DNA of 64,000 bases from a virus. The notes beneath the pieces were generated by a model. The model saw nothing but the letters and a program-made list of their open reading frames with translations, made no database searches and was not told the origin of the DNA. Both the position numbers and the translations under genes were made by a program. Every line of letters starts with the position of its first letter. The first letter of the stretch is position 1. Where the stretch lies: positions 1 to 64,000 of the IMG/VR virus record IMGVR_UViG_3300032782_000010; one strand, 5' to 3'. This document shows, piece by piece, positions 42,612-49,616 of this stretch.

Positions 42612-43114
42612 GCTGCCACCCGGTCGTGCTCGATCGTCTAAGCCTGCTCGAGCAGCGTCTCGACTTCGAGCTCGAGGTCGTCCAGGGGAAGCGAACGTTC
42701 AACCTCCAGTCGGCGTTCTACGCCAGAGGGCGGGAGTCTCTCGAGGTCGTCAACGAGCTCTACCAGGCCGTAGGGCTCGCGCCGCTCACGCCTGAGGAGA
42801 ACCTTCGAACGGTGACTAAGGCTCGAGCCGGGTTCGGCTGGCACGAGTACGGGCTAGCGATCGACGTCGCGCCGTTCGACGAGAACCATAAGCTCGACTG
42901 GGACGTAGCTCACCCGAGGTGGCAACAGCTTCTCTCGGCCGCTACGATCGTAGGATTCGCCGAGGGCGCGGCGTGGCGCACGTTCCCCGACAACCCGCAC
43001 CTCTACCCTTCGGAGCTCCCATCTTCCCCGGACGACGCCGTTCGCTACGCGTGGAAGAGCGGCGGGCTCGACGCGGTGTGGCGTCACGTCGCCGAAGAGT
43101 ATAAGCTGTCGTGA
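42581..43114 (+). CDS. Endolysin, M15-family peptidoglycan peptidase
   Basis: 177 residues. The metal ligands of the VanY/Ply500-type M15 family are visible: His in GFGWHEYGLAIDVAPF (about residues 86-101), the Asp of AIDV, and the final His in NPHL (about 138). The upstream part FNLQSAFYARGRESLE matches the conserved start of this family. It would cut peptide cross-links or stem peptides in the cell wall. No signal peptide, so export needs a holin. AGGAG precedes the ATG. The catalytic domain stands alone with no cell-wall-binding domain. Confidence 0.88.
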   Translation: MDNASATRLVGCHPVVLDRLSLLEQRLDFELEVVQGKRTFNLQSAFYARGRESLEVVNELYQAVGLAPLTPEENLRTVTKARAGFGWHEYGLAIDVAPFDENHKLDWDVAHPRWQQLLSAATIVGFAEGAAWRTFPDNPHLYPSELPSSPDDAVRYAWKSGGLDAVWRHVAEEYKLS

Positions 43115-43179
43115 CGAAAAAGGTTTTCGCCGCCGGGCCGCCAGTCAGAGGGCTCAGCGGGAAGGAGAAAGGAAACAAG

Positions 43180-43800
43180 ATGAGATCAGGAAACAAGACT
43201 AGATCACTAAGTCGTAGAAGTTTCATGGGGCTCTCGACCTCCGGCCTGCTAGCACTCGCGGCGTCCGGCGGGGCGATGATCTTCCAGGCAGGCTGCAGCG
43301 TGTTCGACTCGATCGTCGCATACGTCGGCGTCGGCCTCTCGGCGGTCGTCGCCGTCGCGAACCTCCTCGCTGGCAGTGGCGTGACGAGCGTCGGAAGCGG
43401 GGAGGCGATCTCCGCGGTGGTCGACCTGATCAAGAAGGCGTTCGCGGACGTGCAGGTGGCGATCGCTCAATACGAGGGAGCTCCGGCGGACCAGAAGGCG
43501 ACGCTCAAGCAGAAGGTCGCGACGGCGCTCCAGGCGGTGGCCGACGAGATCCAGAAGTTCTGGTCCGACCTCGCCATCCCCGACCCCAAGCTGGGCGACC
43601 TAGTCCACGGCCTGCTCGGGATAGTCCTCTCGACGCTCGCCGGGTTCGCAGCCCAGCTCCCCGCTCCGGTGTCTACGCCTAAGGCGGCCGTCCTGAAGAA
43701 GCGTGTGGTCTTCTCGCCGAAGAAGCGCTCGGTCGCGAAGTTCCGCGACGACTTCAACAAGCTGCTCGAGCAGGGCGGCTACTCCAGCTATAAGATATAA
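43180..43800 (+). CDS. Tat-type lipoprotein
   Basis: 206 residues. The start has a twin-arginine motif SRRSFMGLS near residue 10, a hydrophobic stretch, and a lipobox ending FQAGC (Cys about residue 38). This is a Tat-exported lipoprotein, rare in phages. The mature part is helical (AVVDLIKKAFADVQVAIAQY) with a basic C-terminal tail. It follows the endolysin and might act in the outer membrane, as an o-spanin, or in superinfection exclusion. ATG 43180 has AAGGAGAAAGG upstream; GTG 43111 overlaps the endolysin stop and would lengthen the N-region. Confidence 0.75.
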   Translation: MRSGNKTRSLSRRSFMGLSTSGLLALAASGGAMIFQAGCSVFDSIVAYVGVGLSAVVAVANLLAGSGVTSVGSGEAISAVVDLIKKAFADVQVAIAQYEGAPADQKATLKQKVATALQAVADEIQKFWSDLAIPDPKLGDLVHGLLGIVLSTLAGFAAQLPAPVSTPKAAVLKKRVVFSPKKRSVAKFRDDFNKLLEQGGYSSYKI

Positions 43801-43809
43801 ACTCTATTC

Positions 43810-43844
43810 TCCGGTGCGGGCTCTCTCGAAGAGCTCGCACCGGA
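43810..43844 (+). repeat. 15-bp stem-loop before the papain-like peptidase gene
   Basis: TCCGGTGCG (43810-43818) pairs with CGCACCGGA (43836-43844), continued by a G-T pair and GCTCT/AGAGC around loop CTCGA. It fills the gap to the next gene. No T-run follows, so it is more likely an mRNA stability or processing element. Confidence 0.5.
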
Positions 43845-43867
43845 CTCTCTCGCCATAAAGGAGAACC

Positions 43868-44608
43868 ATGAAGCTAGGAAAGTTGCCGCCTAAGTTCCAC
43901 CCGAAGACGCTCCTGCTCGAGAAGTACACCACGCCGACGGCGCTCCCTCCGCCGCCCAAGAAGACATACTGGGAGTACAAGGTGCGCCCTGACTCGTGGC
44001 CGATGTACGCCAACGACCGCATCGGCGACTGCACGGTCGCGGCGATCGCGCACATGATCCAGAACTTCACCGCGCACTCCGGCGGGATGGTCACGCCGCT
44101 AGAGGACGAGGTCGTCTCGACGTACTCGCACCTTAGCGGCTACGACCCTAAGACTGGCGCGAACGACAACGGCCTCGCGATCGTCGACGTCCTGAACTTC
44201 TGGCGAACCACCGGGCTCTCCGGCTCGAGGATCGTCGGCTGGGCGAAGGTGGACCACACGAGCCTCGACGCTGTCCGCCAGGCTATCTGGCTATTCGGCG
44301 GAGTGGACGTAGGAGCCAACCTGCCGCTCAACTCCGAGAGCCAGTTCGAGAACCGCGAGGTCTGGCACGTCGACTCGAGAAACGACGACCCTATCGGCGG
44401 CCACTCGTTCCCGCTCTTCGGCTACGGGAGGGACGGCTTCACGGGGAACACGTGGGGGCAGCTCCAGTCGATGCTCGTCAGCTGGTTCGAGAAGTACGTC
44501 GACGAGGCGTACGCCGTCGTCACGCCGGACTGGATAGTTCGCGCGACGAGCCTCTCGCCGTCCGGTCTGAACCTGGACGAACTCCTTCGCGACCTCTCGA
44601 TGGTCTGA
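43868..44608 (+). CDS. Papain-like (C1-fold) cysteine peptidase-like protein
   Basis: 246 residues. Cys in RIGDCTVAAIAHMIQ (about residue 56), His in GGHSFPLFGYGRDG (about 178) and Asn in GNTWGQ (about 191) give the Cys-His-Asn order of C1-like peptidases. Their typical GxCxAFA is changed to GDCTVAA. No signal peptide. It is the last plus-strand late gene before the terminator. Role might be cleavage of a host or virion protein, or an inactive binding module. GGAGAACC lies directly before the ATG. Confidence 0.7.
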   Translation: MKLGKLPPKFHPKTLLLEKYTTPTALPPPPKKTYWEYKVRPDSWPMYANDRIGDCTVAAIAHMIQNFTAHSGGMVTPLEDEVVSTYSHLSGYDPKTGANDNGLAIVDVLNFWRTTGLSGSRIVGWAKVDHTSLDAVRQAIWLFGGVDVGANLPLNSESQFENREVWHVDSRNDDPIGGHSFPLFGYGRDGFTGNTWGQLQSMLVSWFEKYVDEAYAVVTPDWIVRATSLSPSGLNLDELLRDLSMV

Positions 44609-44627
44609 GAAACTTAACCCCGGACGC

Positions 44628-44664
44628 AAAAAAGGCGCGCCTCGAGAAGAGACGCGCCTTTTTA
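44628..44664. terminator. Bidirectional Rho-independent terminator
   Basis: GGCGCG (44634-44639) pairs with CGCGCC (44653-44658), with further CTC/GAG pairing inside. A-run 44628-44633 on the left and T-run 44659-44663 on the right give a U-tract on either strand. It lies between convergent late (+) and early (-) genes. Confidence 0.9.
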
Positions 44665-44688
44665 TTTCAGAAGCCGCCTTTATTTTTC

Positions 44689-45165
44689 TTACCAGAAGCC
44701 GCCGGGAAGCTTCGACGTACACCTCTCCGTGCCCTTAGGGTCGATAGTAGAGTTGCACGCCGCGAGCTGAGCGTGGTCGGCGATCGCACCCGCCATCCAC
44801 GCTCTTCCGGTCCATCTCACCCACCGACGAGAGCTCCTCTCGGTGAGGTAGAACGTCAGCGTCTGCGCTGCGAAGAACGCGGCGTTCACGCCGACCTGCC
44901 GCGACGTCGACGGGTGCCTTCCCAGGAGCGGGTTCAGCTCTACGCCGCCTCGCTCTATAAGCGAGCGAGTAGTGAGTATGTCGGCCGACTTCGCCGCGGC
45001 GAGCAGACCGACGCCGATGAAGAACGTACGACGGTCTATGGTGTGGCGACGTACTACGTCGACCCGGACCGCGTCTAGCTTAGCAACGGGAGCGTCTGGA
45101 AGCGCATCCGCGCGTGCGAGAACGGGGACGAGTAAAAGACTAAGGATTAGTATGCTGAGTCTCAC
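44689..45165 (-). CDS. Exported LPDAP-motif membrane protein, paralogue of the protein at 57187
   Basis: 158 residues. Signal-like start (ILILSLLLVPVLARA), then DALPDAPVAKLDA, a hydrophobic segment (RTFFIGVGLLAAAKSADIL) and LNPLLGRHPS near residue 80. The protein at 57187-57957 has the same order: LPDAP, a membrane segment, ESNPLLGSHPS and a C-terminal N-rich end. Proteins with this plan are common in Acidobacteriota, so both may be host-derived morons. GTG start with AGGAG upstream, overlapping the stop of the upstream gene. Confidence 0.68.
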   Translation of the reverse strand: MRLSILILSLLLVPVLARADALPDAPVAKLDAVRVDVVRRHTIDRRTFFIGVGLLAAAKSADILTTRSLIERGGVELNPLLGRHPSTSRQVGVNAAFFAAQTLTFYLTERSSRRWVRWTGRAWMAGAIADHAQLAACNSTIDPKGTERCTSKLPGGFW

Positions 45166-45383
45166 TGGAGCTCCTTTCTGAGCAGCTCCTCTACGGGCTG
45201 CGAGTCGTCGCTGATAAAGAGGAGCTCGTCTGCGATGTGCGACTTTACGATCGCGACGCGCTCTACCTCGGGCATCCTTCGAATGCGCTTCTCGAGGACG
45301 TTCGTCTCCTCCGTAGTCTCGTGGTCGAAGACGACGAAGCGTGGCATCGAGCCTCTGAGCTTCACGACGAGCAGGGCTTTCAT
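45162..45383 (-). CDS. Small hypothetical protein
   Basis: 73 residues (MKALLVVKLRGS at the start, RFVVFDHETTEETN near 20), alpha/beta pattern. ATG 45383 overlaps the previous stop (ATGA) and the end overlaps the next gene (GTGA). Part of a tightly coupled minus-strand series. Confidence 0.55.
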   Translation of the reverse strand: MKALLVVKLRGSMPRFVVFDHETTEETNVLEKRIRRMPEVERVAIVKSHIADELLFISDDSQPVEELLRKELQ

Positions 45384-45562
45384 CTCTTCTTCTTCCTCTC
45401 GTAGACGCTCTCGTATATTATGTGGGCCCTGAGTATGCGCATCGCGTTGAGAAAAGAGTACGTCCCGCCGCGAAGCGGAAGCAGGAAGAGCTCGCGGAGG
45501 ACGCACGTGCGGCCGAGCCTCTCGCGAGTGTCTATGACCATAAACGGCGGCTTGATCCTCAT
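45380..45562 (-). CDS. Small hypothetical protein, tandem paralogue of the next upstream gene
   Basis: 60 residues. Compared with the protein of 45559-45738 it shares MR[IV][KR]xPF, V[IV]DT, R.LF..PL.G..YS.L..M and a basic end. ATG 45562 overlaps the upstream stop. The pair arose by duplication; function unknown. Confidence 0.58.
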   Translation of the reverse strand: MRIKPPFMVIDTRERLGRTCVLRELFLLPLRGGTYSFLNAMRILRAHIIYESVYERKKKR

Positions 45563-45738
45563 CGTCTTGGCCTCCTCTTTGGAGGACGAAGAAAGCCCTC
45601 CTCTACGAACACGCACATCGACTCGAGCATCGAGTATCGCTTGCCCAGTAGCGGGCATATGAAGAGTCTGCGAACCCACTTGTGCATGTTCGGTATCGTC
45701 TTGGTGTCGACTACGGCGAACGGAGCTCTTACTCTCAT
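45559..45738 (-). CDS. Small hypothetical protein, tandem paralogue
   Basis: 59 residues (MRVRAPFAVVDTK at the start, RRLFICPLLGKRYSMLESM in the middle). It is related to the following gene (45380-45562). The start overlaps the FkbM-like gene's stop (ATGA). The duplicated pair are small, basic-ended proteins that may act together or as alternatives. Confidence 0.58.
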   Translation of the reverse strand: MRVRAPFAVVDTKTIPNMHKWVRRLFICPLLGKRYSMLESMCVFVEEGFLRPPKRRPRR

Positions 45739-46613
45739 GTGATCGACCTCTGGAAGCCGACGTGATACTTCGGCTCCCACGAGTCGAAGCAGGCGTGGCA
45801 GAGCGTCCGCGCCTTATAGCCGAGCGTCTTCGCGCCGCACCCGCAGCAGAAACTGCCGAACATCAGCTCGTAGTCCCAGGCGGTGCTCGAAGAAGACACC
45901 TGCCTCACCCAGCTCCCGCAGCTCGTCCAGCCGTGAGACCAGCGCGGACGTATCACCGGGATGAATCCGGCCGACTCGATCTTCGCGACGACAGCCTCCG
46001 CCTTCGAGACCCAGTCCTTGCCTATCTTGTGGAAGTCGACGATCAGCGCCCGTATCCCGGGCTGGACTATCGGGTAGTCGTACTCCGCGCCCTCGACGTC
46101 TATCTTGACGACTGTGGCCTCCCGGACGGCCTCGACGTACGATACGGCCGGGACGGTGATGGGGTCCTTGGCCCTGGACGCGACGATCGAGTTGGAGACG
46201 CCAGTCTTGCGCGATAGATAGAAGTCCACGCTCTCTCGCGCGTCGCCGGTCACCGCGACGTTCGCGAGCTCCAGGTTCCTGCAGCTCGCGGCGTTCTTCT
46301 GGAGGACCGAGAACGAGAACGGCGTAGGCTCGTACGCGACGACGCGACGCACCGGGAAGCGCGCGCAGCGGAGCGCGTACGTTCCGACGTACGCGCCGAC
46401 GTCGACCACGAAGTCCGAGTGCCGCAGCTCGATCGACGAGCACTCGCGCATCGACGTGACGAACGGCTCTCGGACCCCGTCCGAGATCACCAGGTGGCCG
46501 CCGGGGACGCCGGCGCCTCTGTGAAATACGGTCGTCAGCTCGAGCTTCTGCCTGCGCTCGTACTTCTTCTTCGGCGCCTTCTCGACGACGAAGAGCTTCT
46601 CTTGTGTTCCCAT
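45735..46613 (-). CDS. FkbM-type SAM-dependent methyltransferase with C-terminal zinc-binding end
   Basis: 292 residues. FVVDVGAYVGTYAL (about 68-81), VVAYEPTPFSFSVLQKN (about 90-106) and VVKIDVEGAEYDYP (about 168-181) are the three landmarks of FkbM methyltransferases, which methylate hydroxyls on sugars or lipids. The C-terminal part has CCGCG and CHAC, a likely zinc site. It starts after GAGGAGAGAACC. It may modify host or phage surface sugars and complements the glycosylation cassette. Confidence 0.8.
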   Translation of the reverse strand: MGTQEKLFVVEKAPKKKYERRQKLELTTVFHRGAGVPGGHLVISDGVREPFVTSMRECSSIELRHSDFVVDVGAYVGTYALRCARFPVRRVVAYEPTPFSFSVLQKNAASCRNLELANVAVTGDARESVDFYLSRKTGVSNSIVASRAKDPITVPAVSYVEAVREATVVKIDVEGAEYDYPIVQPGIRALIVDFHKIGKDWVSKAEAVVAKIESAGFIPVIRPRWSHGWTSCGSWVRQVSSSSTAWDYELMFGSFCCGCGAKTLGYKARTLCHACFDSWEPKYHVGFQRSIT

Positions 46614-46704
46614 CGGTTCTCTCCTCTCGCTCGGGCTTGGGACCGAGACCTGCGCATTACGGCGAGACGCGTGACCGGCCCGCCGCCCTCTGCTTTTCTT
46701 CGTC

Positions 46705-47400
46705 CTACGCCTTCTTCTCCGGCGCGTCCGAGACCTTCACGAACCGCTTCTTCGCGAGCAAGCTCAGGTGGTCGCGCATGAGACGGGGGAAGTCCTTCTT
46801 GTCCGTCTTGAGCTGCCCGTCCGCCTTTACGGCGGCCGCGACCTGCTCGACCGTCGACGGCTTCGCGAGCTTCTTCAGCGCGCGAAAGACGAGCACGGTG
46901 TGTGACTTGACCTCCTTGTCCGCGACCTGCTCGCTGAACTTCTCGCTCACGTTCGCCGTCGCGACCTCGTAGAGCTTGTCAGCGAGGATCGCGCGAACGC
47001 GAACCTTCGGCTGGGCCTTCGTCTTCTTGCTGCTGTTCGACATGTCGTTCTCCTCTTTTTGATTTTGGTACGAGTGTCTAGCGACGTCGTGCCGCGTACC
47101 GTCCGGCACGACCATCGTCTCGATGCTCCAGTGCTGCACTCCGGTGGGCGATGAGATCGGTATCTCCCTCCCGTCGCCGGTCCGTATGGTACGCTCTACG
47201 CGGTCGAGCAGCATGATCGTCGCCGAGCAGCTGCCGATGCTTATGACGTACCCCTTCCGGACGCGCCCCGTAGTCTCGAGCAGAAGTCCGAACCCGTCGC
47301 CCTCTCGGAGCGTACGGATAGGGACCTCGTTCTTCTGCGTGAACTCCACGGTCTCCGCCAGAGCGGTCGCGACCGTGGCTACTGCCTCAGGTTCTGACAT
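46705..47400 (-). CDS. Early protein of two joined modules with an internal start
   Basis: 231 residues. Module one (residues 1-118) has beta-like GFGLLLETTGRVRKGYVISIG and a nonpolar core. Module two starts at MSNSSKKTKAQPK (residue 120; ATG 47043) with AGGAG 8 bases upstream inside the coding frame, so a separate 112-residue product from 46705-47043 is likely too. Module two is Lys-rich with a winged-helix-like C-terminus (FPRLMRDHLSLLAKKRFVKVS), consistent with DNA binding. A hammerhead ribozyme (47423-47479) fills the leader. Confidence 0.68.
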   Translation of the reverse strand: MSEPEAVATVATALAETVEFTQKNEVPIRTLREGDGFGLLLETTGRVRKGYVISIGSCSATIMLLDRVERTIRTGDGREIPISSPTGVQHWSIETMVVPDGTRHDVARHSYQNQKEENDMSNSSKKTKAQPKVRVRAILADKLYEVATANVSEKFSEQVADKEVKSHTVLVFRALKKLAKPSTVEQVAAAVKADGQLKTDKKDFPRLMRDHLSLLAKKRFVKVSDAPEKKA

Positions 47401-47422
47401 CGACTTGGTTCTCCCTTCTTTC

Positions 47423-47479
47423 GGTCTCGTCAGTGAGCGTCTCACGCTCAGACGGCGGGTGGATCCCGCCGTTTCGACC
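47423..47479 (-). ncRNA. Type II hammerhead ribozyme (copy 1)
   Basis: Read on the minus strand from 47479 to 47423: stem II 3' strand GGTC, GAAA, stem III CGGCGGG/CCCGCCG (7 bp, loop ATCCA), TC (cleavage after the C, complement of 47451), stem I TGAGCGT/ACGCTCA (7 bp, loop GAG), CTGACGA, stem II 5' strand GACC. All invariant core bases are present, the cleavage triplet is GUC, and the closing G10.1-C11.1 pair is kept. It begins at the stop codon of the upstream DUF932-like gene and ends 22 bases before the start of the 47400 gene. Confidence 0.92.
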
Positions 47480-48636
47480 TACTCTACGACCGTCATCGCG
47501 CCGCCGGCGAAGTCTTGAAGCTCGAGCTTCCGGCGCTCGTCGCTCGTCTCGTTCGCCAGCCAGGAGAGCGCGTTCGACCAGCGCCAAGCGGTCTGGCCCG
47601 CCGGGAGCAGCTCGACGTCGGCCGACGAGAACTTCTCGACGACCTTCTCGCCCTCCTCCTTGTTGAGGTGCTTCTTGACCCACGTCGTGATCGCGCTCGG
47701 CGCGATCTTCTCTTCGTTCGCTCGCTTGACCATCGCGAGGTAGCGGTTGACGGCGTCAGAGCCGAGTACGTTCTTCGTCACGTCGTTGACGGCCGAGGCC
47801 ATCGCCTTGGTGTCGAGCTCGTACGTCTGCGTGCTGAACTGGACGTTGTCCGGCAGCCGCTTCCCGAGGTGGACCTGAGAGAGAACGTCCTCGGTCGTCG
47901 CCAGGTTGGTGCACCACATGCGCTCGACGAAGCCGTTGACGGCCAGCTTCCCGTCGCCGTAGTCGGAGTCGCGTATCTCGGCGCCGAACGCCATGATCTC
48001 GCCGGGGAACGGCTCGAAGACGTACGGCAGGATGGCGCGAAGGTGGATCTTGGTCTGGAGCGCGAAGCCGTCTATCGGACGGGCGCCGAACTCCTGGATG
48101 CCCTTGATGAACGCCTCGAGCACCGGGCGCGAGTCGAGTCGACGATACTTGTCGCTCAGGAAGCCGCGGAGCTCGCCGCGTACGCTGCGGAGCAGGAAGC
48201 GGTCGCCGTTGAGGTGCGAGTAGACCTCGTTGAAGAAGTGCGCGACGAGCTTCGCGCCCCACTCGCCGCGAGAGCGGAGCTCGCTCACTACCGTGCCGAG
48301 GTTGCGGATACCGGCGCGGCCGGCGACCTGCGCTAGCGCGTGGTCGTGAACCTGGAGCTGCTGCTTGTCGGGGGTGATAGCGACCAGGCCGCGTTGGTTC
48401 GGCTCGAGCACTACGCCCGGTGCCCGCGCTGCGAAGAAGGCGCCGTTCGCCTCGAAGTGTAGCGCTCGGCCGAGCGCTACCTGGTCGGCGGGGATGTCCC
48501 TCTCTACCTGCTCGATCACGTTAGCGACTCGAGAGACGCTCCCGTGGATGCGCTCTTCGAGCCTCTTCCGGAACGTCTCTGCGGCTTCTCCTACTGCGAC
48601 GTCGTACGGACGCTCGTCGTGGTGTGTCATCGTCAT
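47479..48636 (-). CDS. DUF932-like phage/plasmid protein
   Basis: 385 residues. Segments typical of DUF932 proteins are visible: FLLRSVRGELRGFLSDKYR near 135-155, SRPVLEAFIKGI, and FVERMWCTNLATT near 230. These proteins are common in phages and plasmids and are often named after a possible ssDNA or replication role, but no activity is established. ATG 48636 was chosen because AAGGAGAACC lies just upstream; an open extension to 48753 would run through the ribozyme and is not a coding start. Its stop overlaps the next ribozyme. Confidence 0.8.
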   Translation of the reverse strand: MTMTHHDERPYDVAVGEAAETFRKRLEERIHGSVSRVANVIEQVERDIPADQVALGRALHFEANGAFFAARAPGVVLEPNQRGLVAITPDKQQLQVHDHALAQVAGRAGIRNLGTVVSELRSRGEWGAKLVAHFFNEVYSHLNGDRFLLRSVRGELRGFLSDKYRRLDSRPVLEAFIKGIQEFGARPIDGFALQTKIHLRAILPYVFEPFPGEIMAFGAEIRDSDYGDGKLAVNGFVERMWCTNLATTEDVLSQVHLGKRLPDNVQFSTQTYELDTKAMASAVNDVTKNVLGSDAVNRYLAMVKRANEEKIAPSAITTWVKKHLNKEEGEKVVEKFSSADVELLPAGQTAWRWSNALSWLANETSDERRKLELQDFAGGAMTVVE

Positions 48637-48672
48637 TTTGGTTCTCCTTCGAGCCTCGCGAGGCTCGTTCTC

Positions 48673-48732
48673 AGTCTCATCAGGCCGAGTGATACTCGGC
48701 GACGAGCGTCGACGTCGACGCTCGTTTCGACT
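48673..48732 (-). ncRNA. Type II hammerhead ribozyme (copy 2)
   Basis: Read on the minus strand from 48732 to 48673: AGTC, GAAA, a 22-nt self-complementary stem III (48724-48703, CGAGCGTC arm), TC (cleavage after the complement of 48701), stem I GCCGAGT/ACTCGGC (7 bp, loop ATC), CTGATGA, GACT. The core uses CUGAUGA, the standard form. It lies in the leader of the DUF932-like gene, and the start codon is about 37 bases further on. Confidence 0.93.
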
Positions 48733-48771
48733 TAGCGGGGGAGCATAAGGCACCTCCGTGAAAAAAAAATA

Positions 48772-48978
48772 TCAGCGAGCGCCGTGAGTTCCGTGCCCGG
48801 TAGGGCAGCAATCGCGGCAGAGCTCGGCGTATGGAGGAGAGAGTCTCTCGCTCTCTCCCGGCCCGTATGGGCGGCAGCAGTCAGGACAACGCATCAGCGT
48901 CGACGTTCCGGGGTTCGTCTTCGTCGGAAAGTCCGACCTCCCGCACTTGGCGCAACGTATATATCTAACGTTAGGCAC
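48772..48978 (-). CDS. Small multi-zinc-finger protein
   Basis: 68 residues. Three cysteine pairs or triplets: CAKC (9-12), CPDCC (31-35) and CRDCC (53-57), which could bind one or two zinc ions. GTG start; it overlaps the end of the upstream gene by eight bases. Early-operon position fits a host-takeover or nucleic-acid-binding role. No family recognised. Confidence 0.6.
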   Translation of the reverse strand: MPNVRYIRCAKCGRSDFPTKTNPGTSTLMRCPDCCRPYGPGESERLSPPYAELCRDCCPTGHGTHGAR

Positions 48979-49219
48979 GGGCGAGCCTCTCGATGCTCAT
49001 AGAGTGAGCAACCGAATCCACACTCACGTGCTCGTACGAGAGTCCGTCGCCCACGGTGAGGAACGTCACCTCGAGGTCCTTCATCCCGTGGTCGTACTCG
49101 AGCACGTGGTCGAGCTTCGTCGCGAGCGCGTCGCCGTCGACCGTCTCCGGCGCGAGCATGCCGACCACTGCGACTTTCCCGGTCCTGATATTTCGCACAG
49201 AAAACCATGCTTGTGTCAT
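48971..49219 (-). CDS. First gene of the minus-strand operon, small hypothetical protein
   Basis: 82 residues, alpha/beta pattern (AWFSVRNIRTGKVAVVG, GDALATKLDHVLEYDHG). GGGAG precedes the ATG. The gene follows a long structured leader that includes a hammerhead ribozyme. Being first behind the divergent promoter it is likely among the earliest expressed. No family recognised. Confidence 0.6.
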   Translation of the reverse strand: MTQAWFSVRNIRTGKVAVVGMLAPETVDGDALATKLDHVLEYDHGMKDLEVTFLTVGDGLSYEHVSVDSVAHSMSIERLARA

Positions 49220-49235
49220 CTTTGTTTCTCCCTTC

Positions 49236-49306
49236 GATCTCGTCAGTCGCCGCGTAACGGCGAGACGCTCGAGCTCGCGAGAACTTCGCGAGTGAGCGTT
49301 TCGATC
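49236..49306 (-). ncRNA. Type II hammerhead ribozyme (copy 3)
   Basis: Read on the minus strand from 49306 to 49236: GATC, GAAA, a long stem III made of CGCTC/GAGCG and an inner CTCGCGA/TCGCGAG part separated by a small internal loop, TC (cleavage after the complement of 49264), stem I TCGCCG/CGGCGA (6 bp, loop TTACG), CTGACGA, GATC. The core and G10.1-C11.1 pair are intact. It sits in the 5' leader of the first minus-strand gene, 16 bases before the start codon. Confidence 0.92.
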
Positions 49307-49522
49307 TTGAATCTTTCTCGACGAGCGCCTAAGCTCTCGTCTCGCACCGAAGTTCAGCCTTACGGCCTCTCTCTTCGGTCTTGAGCTCTCCTGTCGGCGG
49401 CTACTTGAGGAATCTCCGTTTCGCGATCTACTTCGGAGCTTGCATTCCCGTGGGGCTTATCCCACTCGGCGCTGACCGCCAGGAACTCCCGTAACTCCAC
49501 TTGGCCCGTACTGCTATAAAGG
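49307..49522 (-). other. Long structured 5' leader of the minus-strand operon
   Basis: No gene. If transcription starts near 49516, this is the upstream part of a leader of about 300 bases. It contains ACCGAAG/CTTCGGT (49346-49352 with 49373-49379), ACGAG/CTCGT (49321-49340) and GTGGG/CCCAC (49450-49465). No known riboswitch was recognised. Confidence 0.45.
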
Positions 49523-49552
49523 ATAATACTATTAACGATATTGCGATGTCCA
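49523..49552 (-). promoter_or_regulatory. Sigma70-like promoter for the minus-strand operon
   Basis: On the minus strand, -35 TGGACA (complement of 49547-49552) and -10 TATTAT (complement of 49523-49528) with an 18-bp spacer, in an AT-rich gap. It would start transcription about 300 bases before the 49219 start codon. Confidence 0.6.
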
Positions 49553-49616
49553 CTACTATTTTAGTGCGCATAAGTGCTTAAAAACGCTATAGTTACGAGA
49601 TATTTACAAATAGAGC

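Noticed and set aside
46614-46704. Fourth hammerhead before the FkbM-like gene
   Set aside because: A stretch (ACGGCGAGACGC) resembles the cleavage side of copy 3, but CTGANGA and GAAA are missing. At most a decayed remnant.
48637-48753. N-terminal extension of the DUF932-like protein
   Set aside because: The extension would be encoded by the ribozyme itself; the ATG at 48636 has a good ribosome site.
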